Positions 51,168-61,581 of a stretch of DNA of 64,000 bases are shown here, piece by piece. The stretch covers positions 1 through 64,000 of the forward strand of contig NZ_JAQRFI010000024.1 of assembly GCF_028598805.1 (NCBI RefSeq), given 5' to 3'. The position numbers and the translations under genes are program-made. Each line of letters opens with the position of its first letter. Position 1 is the stretch's first letter. The notes beneath the pieces were generated by a model. The model was not told the origin of the DNA. It ran no database searches and was given only the letters and a program-made list of their open reading frames with translations. Source of the stretch: Xenorhabdus yunnanensis (GTDB lineage Bacteria > Pseudomonadota > Gammaproteobacteria > Enterobacterales > Enterobacteriaceae).

Positions 51168-51200
51168 AAAAAGCCTGAGCATTGTGTTCAGGCTCTTTCA
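51168..51200 (-). terminator. Terminator of tRNA-Ser copy 2
   Basis: AAAAAAGCCTGA..TTCAGGCTCTTT, a slightly diverged version of the hairpin after copy 1. Confidence 0.75.
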
Positions 51201-51207
51201 TAGAAAA

Positions 51208-51297
51208 TGGCGGTGAGGGAGGGATTCGAACCCTCGATACGTTTTCACGTATACACACTTTCCAGGCGTGCTCCTTCAGCCTCTCGGACACCTCACC
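51208..51297 (-). tRNA. tRNA-Ser (GGA), copy 2
   Basis: 90 nt, identical in sequence to copy 1 and 227 bp away, including the anticodon GGA loop and CCA end. The tRNA plus terminator unit is duplicated in tandem; the terminator shows drift while the tRNA does not. Confidence 0.97.
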
Positions 51298-51608
51298 ATA
51301 TTTTGTTGTTGCAGTGGTTTTTTCAGTTCATCGCTACAACGGGGCGCTACTATAGGGAAAAGAGTGGTAAGCGTCAACAGGCTTATGAGGATTTTTTCAG
51401 GCTTTTTGACTGATTAGACAAATAAAAAACAATTTGAGTGCTTGGCAAGCAATTACGATAGCAAAAGTTCTCTTTTTGCAACGAGTCATGACAAATTTGT
51501 TAACCAGATAACATTATCAATATTTTCATTCCTGTCTTCTTATCGGAGGCTTGCAACCTTTCAGCAATAAGTTAACCCTATTAGAAAAACAAAAAGGAAT
51601 GAGATTTT
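51298..51608. promoter_or_regulatory. Divergent region tRNA-Ser / ghrA
   Basis: 311 bp. It should hold the tRNA promoter (reading left) and the ghrA promoter (reading right). The AAAAAGGAATGAG before 51609 is the ghrA ribosome site. No other signal recognised. Confidence 0.4.
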
Positions 51609-52556
51609 ATGAACATCATTTTTTTTCACCCTTCCTTTAATTTTAATTCTGATGAATGGATTCAGGGAATACAAACTAGATTACCTGAGGCTAACGTTCG
51701 TCAATGGGTTAGTGGTGATAATGCTCCTGCTGATTATGCTTTAGTTTGGTTGCCTCCCTATGAAATGTTAGCCAATCGTCAGGATATAAAAGGGATATTT
51801 TCACTCGGTGCTGGTGTGGATGCCATCCTTAAACAAGAATTGGAAAATCCGGGGACGTTACCAAAGGGGATTCCACTAATACGCCTTGAAGATACAGGCA
51901 TGGCGCGGCAAATGCAGGAGTACGCACTTTCTTCTGTTTTACACTATTTCCGCCGCATGGATGAATATAAACAATACCAAGAACAACGTCTTTGGAATCC
52001 CGTGCCGCCCCACAATCGAAAGGAATTTGTCATTGGTGTTTTGGGAGCAGGGGTTTTAGGGTGTAGTGTGATTGAAAAATTGAATGAATTTGATTTTACT
52101 GTTCGCTGCTGGAGCCGAACGCCAAAACAAATTGATCATGTCGAGAGCTTTTACGGGAAAGGGCAGCTAGGTGATTTTCTTTCTGAATGTAAGGTGTTGA
52201 TTAATATCCTGCCAGATACACCAGAAACTCGTGGCATCTTAAATCTTTCATTATTCAAACAGCTAAAGACTGGCTCATATGTGATCAATATTGCACGAGG
52301 TGCGCAACTCGTAGAGCAAGATTTACTGATTGCCATTGATAAAGGTTATGTTGTTGGTGCGACTCTTGATGTATTTGTTGAAGAACCATTATCAAGTTTT
52401 CATCCTTTCTGGACTCATCCGCGCATTAATATCACTCCACATATCGCGGCAAATACGATCCCTGATCAAGCTATAGATGTGATTTGTGAAAATATCCGGC
52501 GAATGGAAAAAGGTGAGTTACCCACTGGTCTCGTTGATATGACTCTTGGTTATTAA
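51609..52556 (+). CDS. ghrA: Glyoxylate/hydroxypyruvate reductase A
   Basis: 315 residues (E. coli GhrA 312), a D-2-hydroxyacid dehydrogenase that reduces glyoxylate and hydroxypyruvate with NADPH. Motifs: FSLGAGVDAIL, RLEDTGMARQMQEYAL, the dinucleotide fold GVLGAGVLGCSVIE, INIARGAQLVEQDLL (Arg), DVFVEEPL (Glu) and ITPHIAA (His). Followed by ycdY; ycdX, which lies between them in E. coli, is absent. Confidence 0.95.
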   Translation: MNIIFFHPSFNFNSDEWIQGIQTRLPEANVRQWVSGDNAPADYALVWLPPYEMLANRQDIKGIFSLGAGVDAILKQELENPGTLPKGIPLIRLEDTGMARQMQEYALSSVLHYFRRMDEYKQYQEQRLWNPVPPHNRKEFVIGVLGAGVLGCSVIEKLNEFDFTVRCWSRTPKQIDHVESFYGKGQLGDFLSECKVLINILPDTPETRGILNLSLFKQLKTGSYVINIARGAQLVEQDLLIAIDKGYVVGATLDVFVEEPLSSFHPFWTHPRINITPHIAANTIPDQAIDVICENIRRMEKGELPTGLVDMTLGY

Positions 52557-52638
52557 TAAGTAGCTTTACAGCAAGGTAGGCGATTAGGGACAATAACAAC
52601 ATCCATTATTTAGGTAAGTTATTGGGTTGGATTAAATC

Positions 52639-53181
52639 ATGAACGAATTTTCTATAGTTTGCCGCATATTAGGAACATTGTTTAACCGAGCACCACAAGA
52701 TCCTGTTCTGCAACCTGTGATTGCTATGATTGCTGGGGGAAAATTGAAACAAGCATGGCCTTTGGAACAGGATGAATTGTTGGATAGGTTACAGCAAAAC
52801 AGTGAGTTATCGGTGATTGAAGCCGATTATCATGCTTTGTTTACCGGAGAGTCTGCGAACGTGGCAGTCTGCCGTTCTGATTATACCGATAAGAATGAAA
52901 GCGAAATACGTGAGTTTTTAGTGGAGCGAGGCATGCCTTTGTCTAATACTCCTGCTGATCAGTTTGGCTCCTTATTGTTGGCTGCATCGTGGTTGGAAGA
53001 TCAGGCCGCAGAAGATGAAGTTCAGGCCCAGATTGCGTTGTTTGATGAGTATTTGTTACCTTGGTGCGGGCAATTTCTTGGTAAAGTTGAAGCTCATGCA
53101 ACCAGCGGTTTTTATCGAACTCTGGCGATTGTTGCCCGCGAAGCATTGCAGGCGTTACGTGAAGAATTGGAGCCTGAGTGA
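52639..53181 (+). CDS. ycdY: TorD-family chaperone YcdY
   Basis: 180 residues of the all-helical TorD/DmsD redox-enzyme chaperone family. FSIVCRILGTLFNRAP at the start, YHALFTGESANVAVCRSDY, and the conserved FDEYLLPWCGQFLGKVEAHATSGFYRTLAIVAREAL match YcdY. In E. coli it assists the zinc protein YcdX; that partner gene is missing here, so its client is uncertain. Confidence 0.9.
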   Translation: MNEFSIVCRILGTLFNRAPQDPVLQPVIAMIAGGKLKQAWPLEQDELLDRLQQNSELSVIEADYHALFTGESANVAVCRSDYTDKNESEIREFLVERGMPLSNTPADQFGSLLLAASWLEDQAAEDEVQAQIALFDEYLLPWCGQFLGKVEAHATSGFYRTLAIVAREALQALREELEPE

Positions 53182-53211
53182 CAACGTCACGTTATTTTGT
53201 TTGTGTTTAAA

Positions 53212-53246
53212 AATAAGGGCAGGTAATTAAATAACCTGCCCTTATT
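53212..53246. terminator. Bidirectional terminator ycdY / yceB
   Basis: 13-bp stem AATAAGGGCAGGT/ACCTGCCCTTATT with a 9-base loop between two convergent genes. Confidence 0.88.
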
Positions 53247-53265
53247 ATTTTATTGGTAATAAAAA

Positions 53266-53832
53266 TTATTTTTTCTTAACTAAATCAATAACCAATATAC
53301 CAGGTTTAACTTCCAATCCTTTGGCTAGTTTTGAAGCAGCAGCTTCAGTTTTGCTTTTGTCTTGGCTCAAAACATAAACCGGATTAGCATCAAAGAACCC
53401 ACTCAAAGAAGCCTTCAAATGAGGGAGCAGTGTCTTAATTGATGTGGCAGCTGATTCTGGTGTAGTTTTGTCGTTGACGATTTCTAGCTCCTTAAGGAAA
53501 ATAGCGCCTTTTCCTGCATCAAATACTGGTTTAGCTCTAATGATCAATTTCATATCAGCATGAGCTGAACCCAGCGAAGTCACTAATTGAACTTTGGCTG
53601 AAGTTGATAATTCAATTTTTTTCGGATCAAGGCGACCAATCTGACTGGTTAAATTTCCCAGTGTGACATCGGCTTTGGCTAGGTTGGGTAGGCCAATTTG
53701 CTTTTGATAATGAACTGTTTTCGATAAATAATCATTGAGCTGGCTTTCATTGATACTGGTTGCCTTGAATTGATCACAGCCGCTGATTAATCCAACTAGT
53801 ATCAATACTGCCCCTAAAAAAAATTTTTTCAT
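53266..53832 (-). CDS. yceB: Lipoprotein YceB (DUF1439)
   Basis: 188 residues. The signal peptide MKKFFLGAVLILVGLISGC ends in a lipobox with Cys 19. The DUF1439 body has ESQLNDYLSKTVHYQKQIGLPNLAKADVTLGNLTSQIGR and ends PGILVIDLVKK. A lipid-anchored periplasmic protein of unknown role. In E. coli grxB separates it from mdtH; here it lies 84 bp downstream of mdtH without grxB. Confidence 0.92.
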   Translation of the reverse strand: MKKFFLGAVLILVGLISGCDQFKATSINESQLNDYLSKTVHYQKQIGLPNLAKADVTLGNLTSQIGRLDPKKIELSTSAKVQLVTSLGSAHADMKLIIRAKPVFDAGKGAIFLKELEIVNDKTTPESAATSIKTLLPHLKASLSGFFDANPVYVLSQDKSKTEAAASKLAKGLEVKPGILVIDLVKKK

Positions 53833-53916
53833 GTTGTCTCCTCTTAATTTTCAACGAGCAGATTTTACACTATTTATGAAGTGATAAGTTCAATGGATGA
53901 TTAACGTTTGTCAATA

Positions 53917-55122
53917 TTAATGTTTATCAATAATGATAGGTTCAATCTTTTTCTGATTGAATTGGCGATGAAGAGCATAAATAGTGATTAAGCCCACCAA
54001 CCCCAGTAAAAGCCATGGTAGTTGCGGCATATTTAAAGCCCGGCCTGTATCATAGAGCCATCCACCGCCGGTATAACCCAATGCGCCCCCCAATGCCAGC
54101 CCCAGTCGGCTGAAACCCATGTAACTGCCACGTGCGCGTGGATCGGTCAGTGAAGCACTCAGTGTTTCACGTGCAGGATCTGCGGTCACTAAGCCCAAAT
54201 AAAACAGGCAAATTAGGCTAAATAGAAGGTGCAATTGATTAATCCAACCAATTGGGAACATACATATACTCATTAAAAACAGACCTGCCATTAGTCGTTG
54301 TTCCTGTCGGAAATGTTTCTCACTCCAACGTGCAATAGGATACAGCAGAGTCAGGGAAATCGCGGCCTCAATGGCATACATCCACTTAACAGCAGTATGT
54401 GAGCCGGAAATTTCATGGATAATGATGGGGAACATCAACATGACTTGTACAGACAGAACAAAGTAACCCGTCAATGTCAGCACGTAGTAAAAGAACCGAC
54501 GATCTTTAATAACGCGTCCTATACCTTCTTTGATCGGTGTTCGGCTGGTTGAAATGCGGTAAGCAGGCAGAAGCCATGCGTTAATGAATGCTGCCAGTAC
54601 AAAAATAGCTGAACCAATCCAGCAAACGATATTGAAATTGTATTGCAATAACCAGCTTCCTATCAGTGCACCGACTACAGCTCCGGCGCTGTCTTGCATT
54701 AATAAAAGTGAATAAAAACGCCCTCGTTCATGGGGACGGGTTAATTTAATGACCAGTGCAGCCCTTGGGGGATCAAATAATGTTCCGCCTAATCCAGACA
54801 GAATGCAGGAAAGGAATAATATCCAAGGCTCAGATGCCAGAGCCATCAGGGCGAAACCCATCGCACGAAGTAACATTCCCGTAACGATCATCGGCTTGAC
54901 ACCGAACCTATCTGCAATCGCGCCACCCAAAATGCCCAGTCCTTGTTGTACAAGTTGCCGCAAGCCCAGAGCGAAACCGACAATAATGGCAGCCCAGCCA
55001 AGTTGCTCGACGAAACGAATGGAAATTAAGGGAAAAACAACAAAAAATCCTAAAACAACTAATAAATTATCGAGCAAAAGAAAATATTTACCCAAGCTAC
55101 GCGCTTGTGAAACTAATGACAT
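53917..55122 (-). CDS. mdtH: MFS multidrug transporter MdtH
   Basis: 401 residues with 12 predicted helices, as in E. coli MdtH (402). Motif A-like [17 protein letters not shown] lies in loop 2-3. [26 protein letters not shown] and [37 protein letters not shown] are family blocks. Likely drug/proton antiporter, linked to fluoroquinolone export in E. coli. Divergent from rimJ. Confidence 0.95.
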   Translation of the reverse strand: MSLVSQARSLGKYFLLLDNLLVVLGFFVVFPLISIRFVEQLGWAAIIVGFALGLRQLVQQGLGILGGAIADRFGVKPMIVTGMLLRAMGFALMALASEPWILFLSCILSGLGGTLFDPPRAALVIKLTRPHERGRFYSLLLMQDSAGAVVGALIGSWLLQYNFNIVCWIGSAIFVLAAFINAWLLPAYRISTSRTPIKEGIGRVIKDRRFFYYVLTLTGYFVLSVQVMLMFPIIIHEISGSHTAVKWMYAIEAAISLTLLYPIARWSEKHFRQEQRLMAGLFLMSICMFPIGWINQLHLLFSLICLFYLGLVTADPARETLSASLTDPRARGSYMGFSRLGLALGGALGYTGGGWLYDTGRALNMPQLPWLLLGLVGLITIYALHRQFNQKKIEPIIIDKH

Positions 55123-55297
55123 TTTGCACCATCGAAATATGAAAAAAACAAATGTGAATTTTTTGTTATTTTGGACTTAATTTAAGTATTAAGGTAGAGG
55201 GAATATAGATGATATTTTTTTATCGTCGGAGATGATAAAAAATTCTGTAAGCGTTAAATTACTTAAAAATTTTTCGAGGTAAATATCAGGAGAAAAC

Positions 55298-55885
55298 ATG
55301 TTTGGTTATCGTTCTACATCTCCCAAGATTCGCTTTATTACGGATAGAATGGTTGTTCGTATGGTGTATGAACGGGATGCTTATAGACTGGCTGAATATT
55401 ATGCAGAGAATAAAAATTTTCTTAAGCCGTGGGAACCGACAAGGGATGGTAGTTTTTATCAACCTTCTGGATGGACAAATAGGTTGAGTTATATTGCGGA
55501 ATTGCAACGGCAGGGAGCTACATTTAATTTTTTGCTATTGGATTCGAATGAAAATGAAGTGATGGGGGTTGCTAATTTCACTAATGTTGTGCGAGGAGCG
55601 TTTTATTCTTGTTACCTTGGTTATTCTTTGGGAGAAAAATGGCAGAGGCAAGGGCTAATGTATGAAGCGTTGCAACCAGCAATCCGTTATATGCAGCGTC
55701 ACCAGAAAATGCACCGAATTATGGCTAATTACATGCCACATAATCATCGCAGTGGGAATTTACTTAAGAAGCTCGGTTTTGAACGGGAAGGTTACGCCAA
55801 GAATTATTTAATGATTGATGGAGTTTGGCAAGATCATGTGCTGACATCCTTGATTGATGATTTATGGGGTAATGTGAGTTTATGA
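55298..55885 (+). CDS. rimJ: Ribosomal protein S5 alanine N-acetyltransferase
   Basis: 195 residues (E. coli 194), a GNAT enzyme acetylating the N-terminal Ala of S5. [28 protein letters not shown] at the start, [20 protein letters not shown] (acetyl-CoA loop), [49 protein letters not shown] precedes the ATG. Decayed transposase DNA begins right after it. Confidence 0.96.
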   Translation: MFGYRSTSPKIRFITDRMVVRMVYERDAYRLAEYYAENKNFLKPWEPTRDGSFYQPSGWTNRLSYIAELQRQGATFNFLLLDSNENEVMGVANFTNVVRGAFYSCYLGYSLGEKWQRQGLMYEALQPAIRYMQRHQKMHRIMANYMPHNHRSGNLLKKLGFEREGYAKNYLMIDGVWQDHVLTSLIDDLWGNVSL

Positions 55886-55965
55886 GTTGATAGCAATATT
55901 TTGTTTAAGGTGATGATCGAGAGCATAAAAATGTGTGGGACACTTATGCGGTAAGCGCCTTTGTC

Positions 55966-56822
55966 ATGAAACCAGTCGAGTACATGCTGGGATTCAGGGT
56001 ACAAGTTAAATTGCAGATCCCTGAGATTATCGGCACCATCCGATAAGAAAGTAATTTGTTGATTAGCCTGCATACTCAGTGAAGATAACTGGGCTATTAG
56101 TTTTCTTCTGGGGTGATTTTCCAGACACTGCACAAAACCAAAACGTTTGGTTGGGACATTAGCCGCGAATGATTTTCCGGCGATGATTTCAAAATGGTGT
56201 TTTCTGTCGTCCCGGTTTCTGACGTAGTCCCCATCGATGCCCACTGTCATTGGTTTTCCCGGTTTGAGTAATTTTTCCCATTCTCTGGGAGCGCCGGGAA
56301 GAAAATCAGGCAGTCCATCTAATTCGGCCTCTTGTCTTTTGGCGGTCTGACAGAGGTGATTTCTGATTGTAGCAGCATTACAACGCTCACCCATCGGCAG
56401 AATATCTTTGAGCAGATTGGCCATCAGCCCATAAGACATCAGTGAAGCCATCGGGTTTCTATATACTTAAGTTCCGGGTGAGTATGCGCATCACACCAGT
56501 TATTGAGCAAGCTAACGGTTTGGGTTGAATTTTTCTCACAAGCACACCCGTAAACCCGAAATCCCTCCACAGGGATGATGCCAAACAAGGTTCGATATTG
56601 GATTTTCTGTTTGCCTTTTATCCGACGGTTTCGCTGGCAGCAAGGACAAGCACGATGTTCATCCAGGTATTCAGATGCCTGTTTCTGGATCACCGATTGC
56701 TGGATAGCCTTCAGGAGTAATTTGGATTCAGACAGGGAAAGCCTAATGTCATTTGGGGTATCGTTCTGTTTTTCTATCGTGAATAGTTTCTCAGTATGGC
56801 TATGACCTGATTTATCGACCAC
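55966..56822 (-). pseudogene. ISKra4-family-like transposase, frameshifted and truncated
   Basis: The N-terminal part (56822-56439) has a zinc-ribbon-like CPCCQRNRRIKGKQKIQYRTLFGIIPVEGFRVYGCAC. A one-base loss near 56445 (TGG instead of TGGG) shifts the frame to MSYGLMANLLKDILPMGERCNAATIRNHL, then TVGIDGDYVRNR and FLSDGADNLRDLQFNLYPESQHVLDWFH. This is the DDE core of ISKra4-type transposases. The match ends after WFH at 55966, next to rimJ, so the catalytic C-terminal third is lost. Confidence 0.75.
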
Positions 56823-56870
56823 CGCTATTTGGATCGTGAATTGTATGATACTGTCCTCCCGGGGCTGTGA

Positions 56871-57371
56871 TTACTGTATATCCCCGTTTTTTAGCCGGTG
56901 ACGCAATTTATAATATGTAGAAACACCTAATCCCACATTATCGCAGGCCAGCTTTAATTTTATCCCTTTAGGGATACCGATCACCCCTATCCGCTACAGC
57001 CATATCACAATCGGCTCCAGTTCAGGTGAATCAAGATTAAATTTATGTAATTGGCTGTTAACCTTTGGACGGTTAAATCTGACAGCATCAAGAGCATCAA
57101 TCAATGGACGAATCTCTCTGACTGTTGCCGTTTCATCGGTATGAATAATCGCGTTAAGCAATGCCAGTGTCTTAGCGTTTTCATCAGCTAACGTCGCTCC
57201 GGGCATTCTATTCCCGGCCAAACAAAAAGGGGACTTCAGGTCAGAATTACCGAGAATAGCTTCAATACGGATGTCGTGAAGCCAGTTCTCGAAAAAGTTG
57301 TACTCGTTAGGTAAAACGGTCACCGGCATCAAATTCAAAGTCATCAAGCGTAATTTTGTAGGGGTTATCAA
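56871..57371 (-). pseudogene. Accessory ORF of the ISKra4-like element, with in-frame stop
   Basis: From ATG 57371 the frame runs to a TAG at 56994, then stays open in the same frame to TAA 56871 (RIGVIGIPKGIKLKLACDNVGLGVSTYYKLRHRLKNGD). The last part looks like a helix-turn-helix. I do not recognise the N-terminal part (FFENWLHDIRIEAILGNSD). Its position upstream of the transposase and same strand make it a probable second gene of the insertion sequence. The TAG marks it as broken. Confidence 0.45.
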
Positions 57372-57542
57372 AAAAAATAATATCTTGTAAAATCATTTGG
57401 TTGTATGTAGATTGTTCACAATTCTTTTCAACTTTGGAATGAATGGAACTCATTGATATACAATAACATTATCTTGATTTTTTGGCTTAATGCTTTTATA
57501 TCTCTTATGTTCATTTCATAAAAATCAATTTTAGAAAATACC

Positions 57543-59078
57543 ATGAATTTACTGAAATCACTGGCAGCGGTTAGCTCAATGACGATGTTCTCCCGCGTTC
57601 TGGGCTTTATTCGTGATGCCATCATTGCTCGTATATTTGGTGCTGGCATGACAACGGATGCCTTTTTCGTTGCCTTCAAACTACCTAATTTACTGCGCCG
57701 TATTTTTGCTGAGGGCGCTTTTTCACAAGCATTTGTTCCTATTCTTGCTGAATATAAAAATCAGCAGGGAGATGAAGCGACACGTACCTTTATTGCGTAT
57801 GTCTCAGGGATGCTGACGCTGATTTTGGCGGTAGTCACGGTGATAGGTGTGATTGCTGCACCTTGGATTATCTATGTGACAGCGCCGGGTTTTACAGATA
57901 CACCGGATAAGTTTGCCTTAACGAGTAATCTGCTCAGAATTACGTTCCCCTACATTTTTTTGATATCTTTGGCTTCCTTGGCGGGAGCGGTGCTAAACAC
58001 ATGGAATCGCTTTTCTGTACCCGCCTTTGCCCCCACATTGCTTAATATCAGCATGATCGTCTTTTCGCTGTTTGTAGCACCTTATTGTAATCCACCAGTG
58101 ATGGCACTGGGTTGGGCTGTGATTGCCGGTGGTATTTTGCAATTGGTTTATCAGCTTCCTCACCTGAAAAAAATAGGTATGTTGGTGTTGCCGCGGGTTT
58201 CTTTCCGTGACAGTGGTGTATGGCGGGTTATACGGCAAATGGGGCCTGCTATTTTTGGGGTTTCAGTCAGTCAGGTTTCATTGATCATTAATACTATTTT
58301 CGCCTCGTTTTTGGTTTCTGGCTCAGTGTCATGGATGTATTATGCTGATCGTTTAATGGAGTTGCCTTCGGGGGTATTGGGGGTGGCATTAGGAACAATC
58401 CTGCTGCCTTCACTGGCAAAAAGTTTTTCCAGTGGAAATCACGAGGAATACAGGCGATTAATGGATTGGGGATTGCGCCTTTGTTTTTTGTTGGCTTTGC
58501 CTTGTGCGGTCGCGTTAGGGATTCTGGCGAAACCATTGACAGTGTCACTTTTTCAATACGGTAATTTTTCTACTTTTGATGCAGAAATGACGCAAAGGGC
58601 ATTGATCGCTTACTGCTTTGGTTTAATGGGATTGATTGTGGTTAAAATCCTCGCTCCGGGTTTTTACGCTCGTCAGGATATTAAAACGCCCGTTAAGATT
58701 GCAATTGCGACGTTGATTTTAACTCAGTTAATGAATCTTGTTTTTATTGGCCCATTGAAACATGCGGGTTTGGCGCTTTCTATCGGTTTGGCTGCCTGCT
58801 TCAATGCCAGTATGCTTTATTGGCAATTGCGTAAGCGTGAGATCTTTAAGCCATTAGCAGGATGGGGCGTATTCCTGCTGAAATTGGTCGTGGCAATTGC
58901 GGTAATGGTCGGGGTGTTACTGGCAATGTTGTGGGTAATGCCGGCTTGGGAGCAGGGCAATATGGCATTGCGCCTGCTACGGTTAATGGGAGTTGTCATT
59001 GCGGGCGCCGGTAGTTATTTTGCTGCATTGGCTTTGATGGGTTTCCGATTGAAGGATTTCGCTCATCGGGGATTATAG
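57543..59078 (+). CDS. murJ: Lipid II flippase MurJ
   Basis: 511 residues (E. coli 511), 14 predicted helices of the MOP superfamily. It flips lipid II to the periplasmic face for peptidoglycan synthesis. [63 protein letters not shown] and [29 protein letters not shown] are conserved. It is preceded by IS debris in place of yceH and mviM. Followed by a hairpin. Confidence 0.97.
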   Translation: MNLLKSLAAVSSMTMFSRVLGFIRDAIIARIFGAGMTTDAFFVAFKLPNLLRRIFAEGAFSQAFVPILAEYKNQQGDEATRTFIAYVSGMLTLILAVVTVIGVIAAPWIIYVTAPGFTDTPDKFALTSNLLRITFPYIFLISLASLAGAVLNTWNRFSVPAFAPTLLNISMIVFSLFVAPYCNPPVMALGWAVIAGGILQLVYQLPHLKKIGMLVLPRVSFRDSGVWRVIRQMGPAIFGVSVSQVSLIINTIFASFLVSGSVSWMYYADRLMELPSGVLGVALGTILLPSLAKSFSSGNHEEYRRLMDWGLRLCFLLALPCAVALGILAKPLTVSLFQYGNFSTFDAEMTQRALIAYCFGLMGLIVVKILAPGFYARQDIKTPVKIAIATLILTQLMNLVFIGPLKHAGLALSIGLAACFNASMLYWQLRKREIFKPLAGWGVFLLKLVVAIAVMVGVLLAMLWVMPAWEQGNMALRLLRLMGVVIAGAGSYFAALALMGFRLKDFAHRGL

Positions 59079-59101
59079 TAATCATAAATACTTTTAAATG
59101 A

Positions 59102-59126
59102 ACCGCTCAATTATTTATTGGGCGGT
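59102..59126 (+). terminator. Terminator-like hairpin after murJ
   Basis: ACCGCTCAA/TTGGGCGGT with a 7-base loop, followed by ATTATTTT. Confidence 0.65.
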
Positions 59127-59127
59127 A

Positions 59128-59217
59128 TTATTTTAAATTAGTACGATAGGTATGGACGATCTGCTCATGGATAAAATGTTCAAATATTATTGTGGGATCA
59201 TGAAGTTCAGTTTTCAT
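59128..59217 (-). CDS. Possible 29-aa peptide
   Basis: ATG 59217 behind AGAGAGATTAAA, frame open to TAA 59128. Reads MKTELHDPTIIFEHFIHEQ and is amphipathic, without a signal peptide. It could be a small protein or the start of a lost gene. Weak support. Confidence 0.25.
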   Translation of the reverse strand: MKTELHDPTIIFEHFIHEQIVHTYRTNLK

Positions 59218-59550
59218 TTTAATCTCTCTATAAATTTCAAGTTAATTAAATGTTATAATAGTCTTGTTTATTATAGTTGTACAATTTATTAATTGTGTCA
59301 ATATTAAGCTTTATGAAGTTCTCCTTGTGCTATTTTTTGTAAAGTTGATATATTATTTTTGGTTGGAGTAAAATTTGCTAAATATATAATATTTTTTTGT
59401 TTGTCATGTATTATTCTATTATTTATTGAGATTTTTTGTCAGTGTGATTTTTTAACAAAAATATTTTATTTAATAATTTAATTGTCAGAATAGGAGAAAT
59501 AGAAAAAACTGACATGAAGAATAATATCACGCCAGTTTTGGGAACAATAA

Positions 59551-61281
59551 TTACATCCGTTCTACCGTCTGGATACCCAAAGTATCTAGACCTTGCTTCA
59601 AAGTCTTCGCTGTCAGTAGTGCCAATTTCAGGCGGCTCTGACGCAGTTCTTCATTATCAGCACTTAAGATCGGGCAATGTTCATAGAAGCCGGAGAACAG
59701 GCCTGCCAAATCATACAGGTAAGAACACATTACATGAGGTGTTCCTTCACGAGCTACGGTGGTGATAGTTTCTTCAAATTGCAGCAAACGAGTTGCCAGA
59801 GCCTGTTCACGTTCTTCGTTTAGAATAACTGGCAGTTTCAGGCTGTTTTCATCAATTTCTGCACGCTTGAAGATAGAATTTACACGGGTATAAGCATATT
59901 GCATATAAGGTGCGGTGTTACCTTCAAAAGCGAGCATGTTATCCCAGTCAAATACGTAGTCGGTAGTACGGCTTTTGGAAAGATCCGCGTATTTCACTGC
60001 ACCGATACCTACAGCGTTGACGACTTTTTTCAGTTCGTCTTCTGGCATATCCGGGTTTTTCTCGCGGATTAGGGCATCTGCGCGTTCAATGGCCTCATCC
60101 AATAAATCAGACAATCTTACTGTACCACCTGCACGGGTTTTGAATGGCTTGCCATCTTTGCCCAACATCATGCCGAACATATGATGCTCAAGTGACATGG
60201 ACCCAGGAATGTAACCGGCTTTGCGTACTATTGCCCAAGCTTGCATCAGGTGTTGGTGCTGGCGTGAATCGATGTAGTAAAGAACACGGTCTGCATGCAG
60301 GACTTCATGGCGGTATTTGGCACAAGCGATATCGGTGGTGGTATAAAGATAACCACCATCTTTTTTCTGGATGATAACACCCATCGGTTCGCCTTCTTTG
60401 TTCTTGTACTCATCAAGGTAAACCACGATAGCGCCATCACTCTCAACGGCAAGCCCACGTTGTTTTAGATCTGCAACAACGCCGGACAGCATATTGTTAT
60501 ACAGGCTTTCACCCATGACATCTTTTTCTGTCAGAGTCACATTCAGGCGACCATAGGTTTCCTGATTCTGCGACATGGTGATATCAACCAGTTTACGCCA
60601 CATGGTACGGCAGTATTCATCACCACCTTGCAGTTTTACTACGTAACTACGGGCGCGAACGGCAAATTCTTCATCTTCATCGTAAGTTTTCTTCGCTTCA
60701 CGGTAGAAGGCTTCCAAATCCGCTAATGCCATGTCACTGGCATCTTCGTTCTGAACTTTTTCCAGATAAGCAATCAGCATTCCGAACTGAGTTCCCCAGT
60801 CACCAACGTGATTGGCCCGGATGACTTTGTGGCCCAGAAATTCGAGGGTACGGACAGCTGCATCGCCAATAATTGTGGAGCGAATGTGCCCAATATGCAT
60901 TTGTTTTGCAACGTTCGGTGCGGAATAGTCGACAACGATGGTTTGTGGTTCTACCGGAGTGATGCCCAGTTTTTCATCTTTCAGCGCAGTTTCGATATTG
61001 GTAGCAATCCAGGCTTTATCCAGAAAAATATTGATAAAACCGGGGCCAGCGATCTCAACTTTGCTGGCAATTCCTTGTAGACTCAGCAAACTGACGACTT
61101 TTTCTGCCAATTGTCGGGGGGGCATGCCCACTTTTTTAGCTGCCGCCATGACACCGTTCGCTTGGTAGTCACCAAACTGAGCTTTTGCAGATTGACGAAC
61201 GTGAGCTTCACTGTCAGCTGGAGCACCAGCCGCAATCAGCGCATGACTGATTTTTTCTGAAAGAATTGCCTGAATATTCAC
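59551..61281 (-). CDS. argS: Arginyl-tRNA synthetase
   Basis: 576 residues (E. coli 577). Class I synthetase: N-terminal Add1 domain, HIGH motif in [13 protein letters not shown] near 130, and the KMSKS position degenerate as [10 protein letters not shown], as usual for ArgRS. DALR anticodon-binding domain at the end, closing with [13 protein letters not shown]. Divergent from yecM. Confidence 0.98.
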   Translation of the reverse strand: MNIQAILSEKISHALIAAGAPADSEAHVRQSAKAQFGDYQANGVMAAAKKVGMPPRQLAEKVVSLLSLQGIASKVEIAGPGFINIFLDKAWIATNIETALKDEKLGITPVEPQTIVVDYSAPNVAKQMHIGHIRSTIIGDAAVRTLEFLGHKVIRANHVGDWGTQFGMLIAYLEKVQNEDASDMALADLEAFYREAKKTYDEDEEFAVRARSYVVKLQGGDEYCRTMWRKLVDITMSQNQETYGRLNVTLTEKDVMGESLYNNMLSGVVADLKQRGLAVESDGAIVVYLDEYKNKEGEPMGVIIQKKDGGYLYTTTDIACAKYRHEVLHADRVLYYIDSRQHQHLMQAWAIVRKAGYIPGSMSLEHHMFGMMLGKDGKPFKTRAGGTVRLSDLLDEAIERADALIREKNPDMPEDELKKVVNAVGIGAVKYADLSKSRTTDYVFDWDNMLAFEGNTAPYMQYAYTRVNSIFKRAEIDENSLKLPVILNEEREQALATRLLQFEETITTVAREGTPHVMCSYLYDLAGLFSGFYEHCPILSADNEELRQSRLKLALLTAKTLKQGLDTLGIQTVERM

Positions 61282-61581
61282 CGTGTTACCTTAGGTTACG
61301 CACAAAAGCCCCTGCATTTGAACTATGCAAATAAAAACGATGCAAATAAAAACGATGCAGATACTTTCAAGCGAGTGAGTTATGAGAAAATAACGGGTTT
61401 TATACCATATTCAGCGTCCTGCATGCTACCATCAGCCACCGCTGGTAGTATGACTTTTTGTTTTCAGCTCGTCTTTCAGGCGATTCTTCGCCATTTTGGT
61501 TAAAATCAGCCGGATTTTAGCGTAAGGGCGGAAAATGATTTTGATAGCTTTTTGATATAGTTTTTTGATGGGGAAGCGGCG
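61282..61581. other. Divergent region argS / yecM
   Basis: 300 bp with promoters presumed both ways. It contains a perfect 15-bp tandem duplication at 61326-61355. No RNA gene seen. Confidence 0.4.
61326..61355. repeat. Perfect 15-bp tandem duplication argS/yecM
   Basis: TGCAAATAAAAACGA occurs twice directly (61326-61340, 61341-61355), followed by a partial third TGCAG. Confidence 0.9.

Larger units (their letters stand above)
59079..59550. other. Intergenic region murJ / argS
   Basis: 472 bp. It holds the murJ hairpin (59102-59126) and a 29-residue frame on the minus strand (59128-59217). The rest is AT-rich and without a clear feature. flgN/flgM, found after murJ in E. coli, are absent. 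Confidence 0.45.

Noticed and set aside
50870-51291. Repeated open frames covering the tRNA-Ser genes
   Set aside because: They are translations of tRNA sequence; the two frames are alike because the tRNAs are identical.
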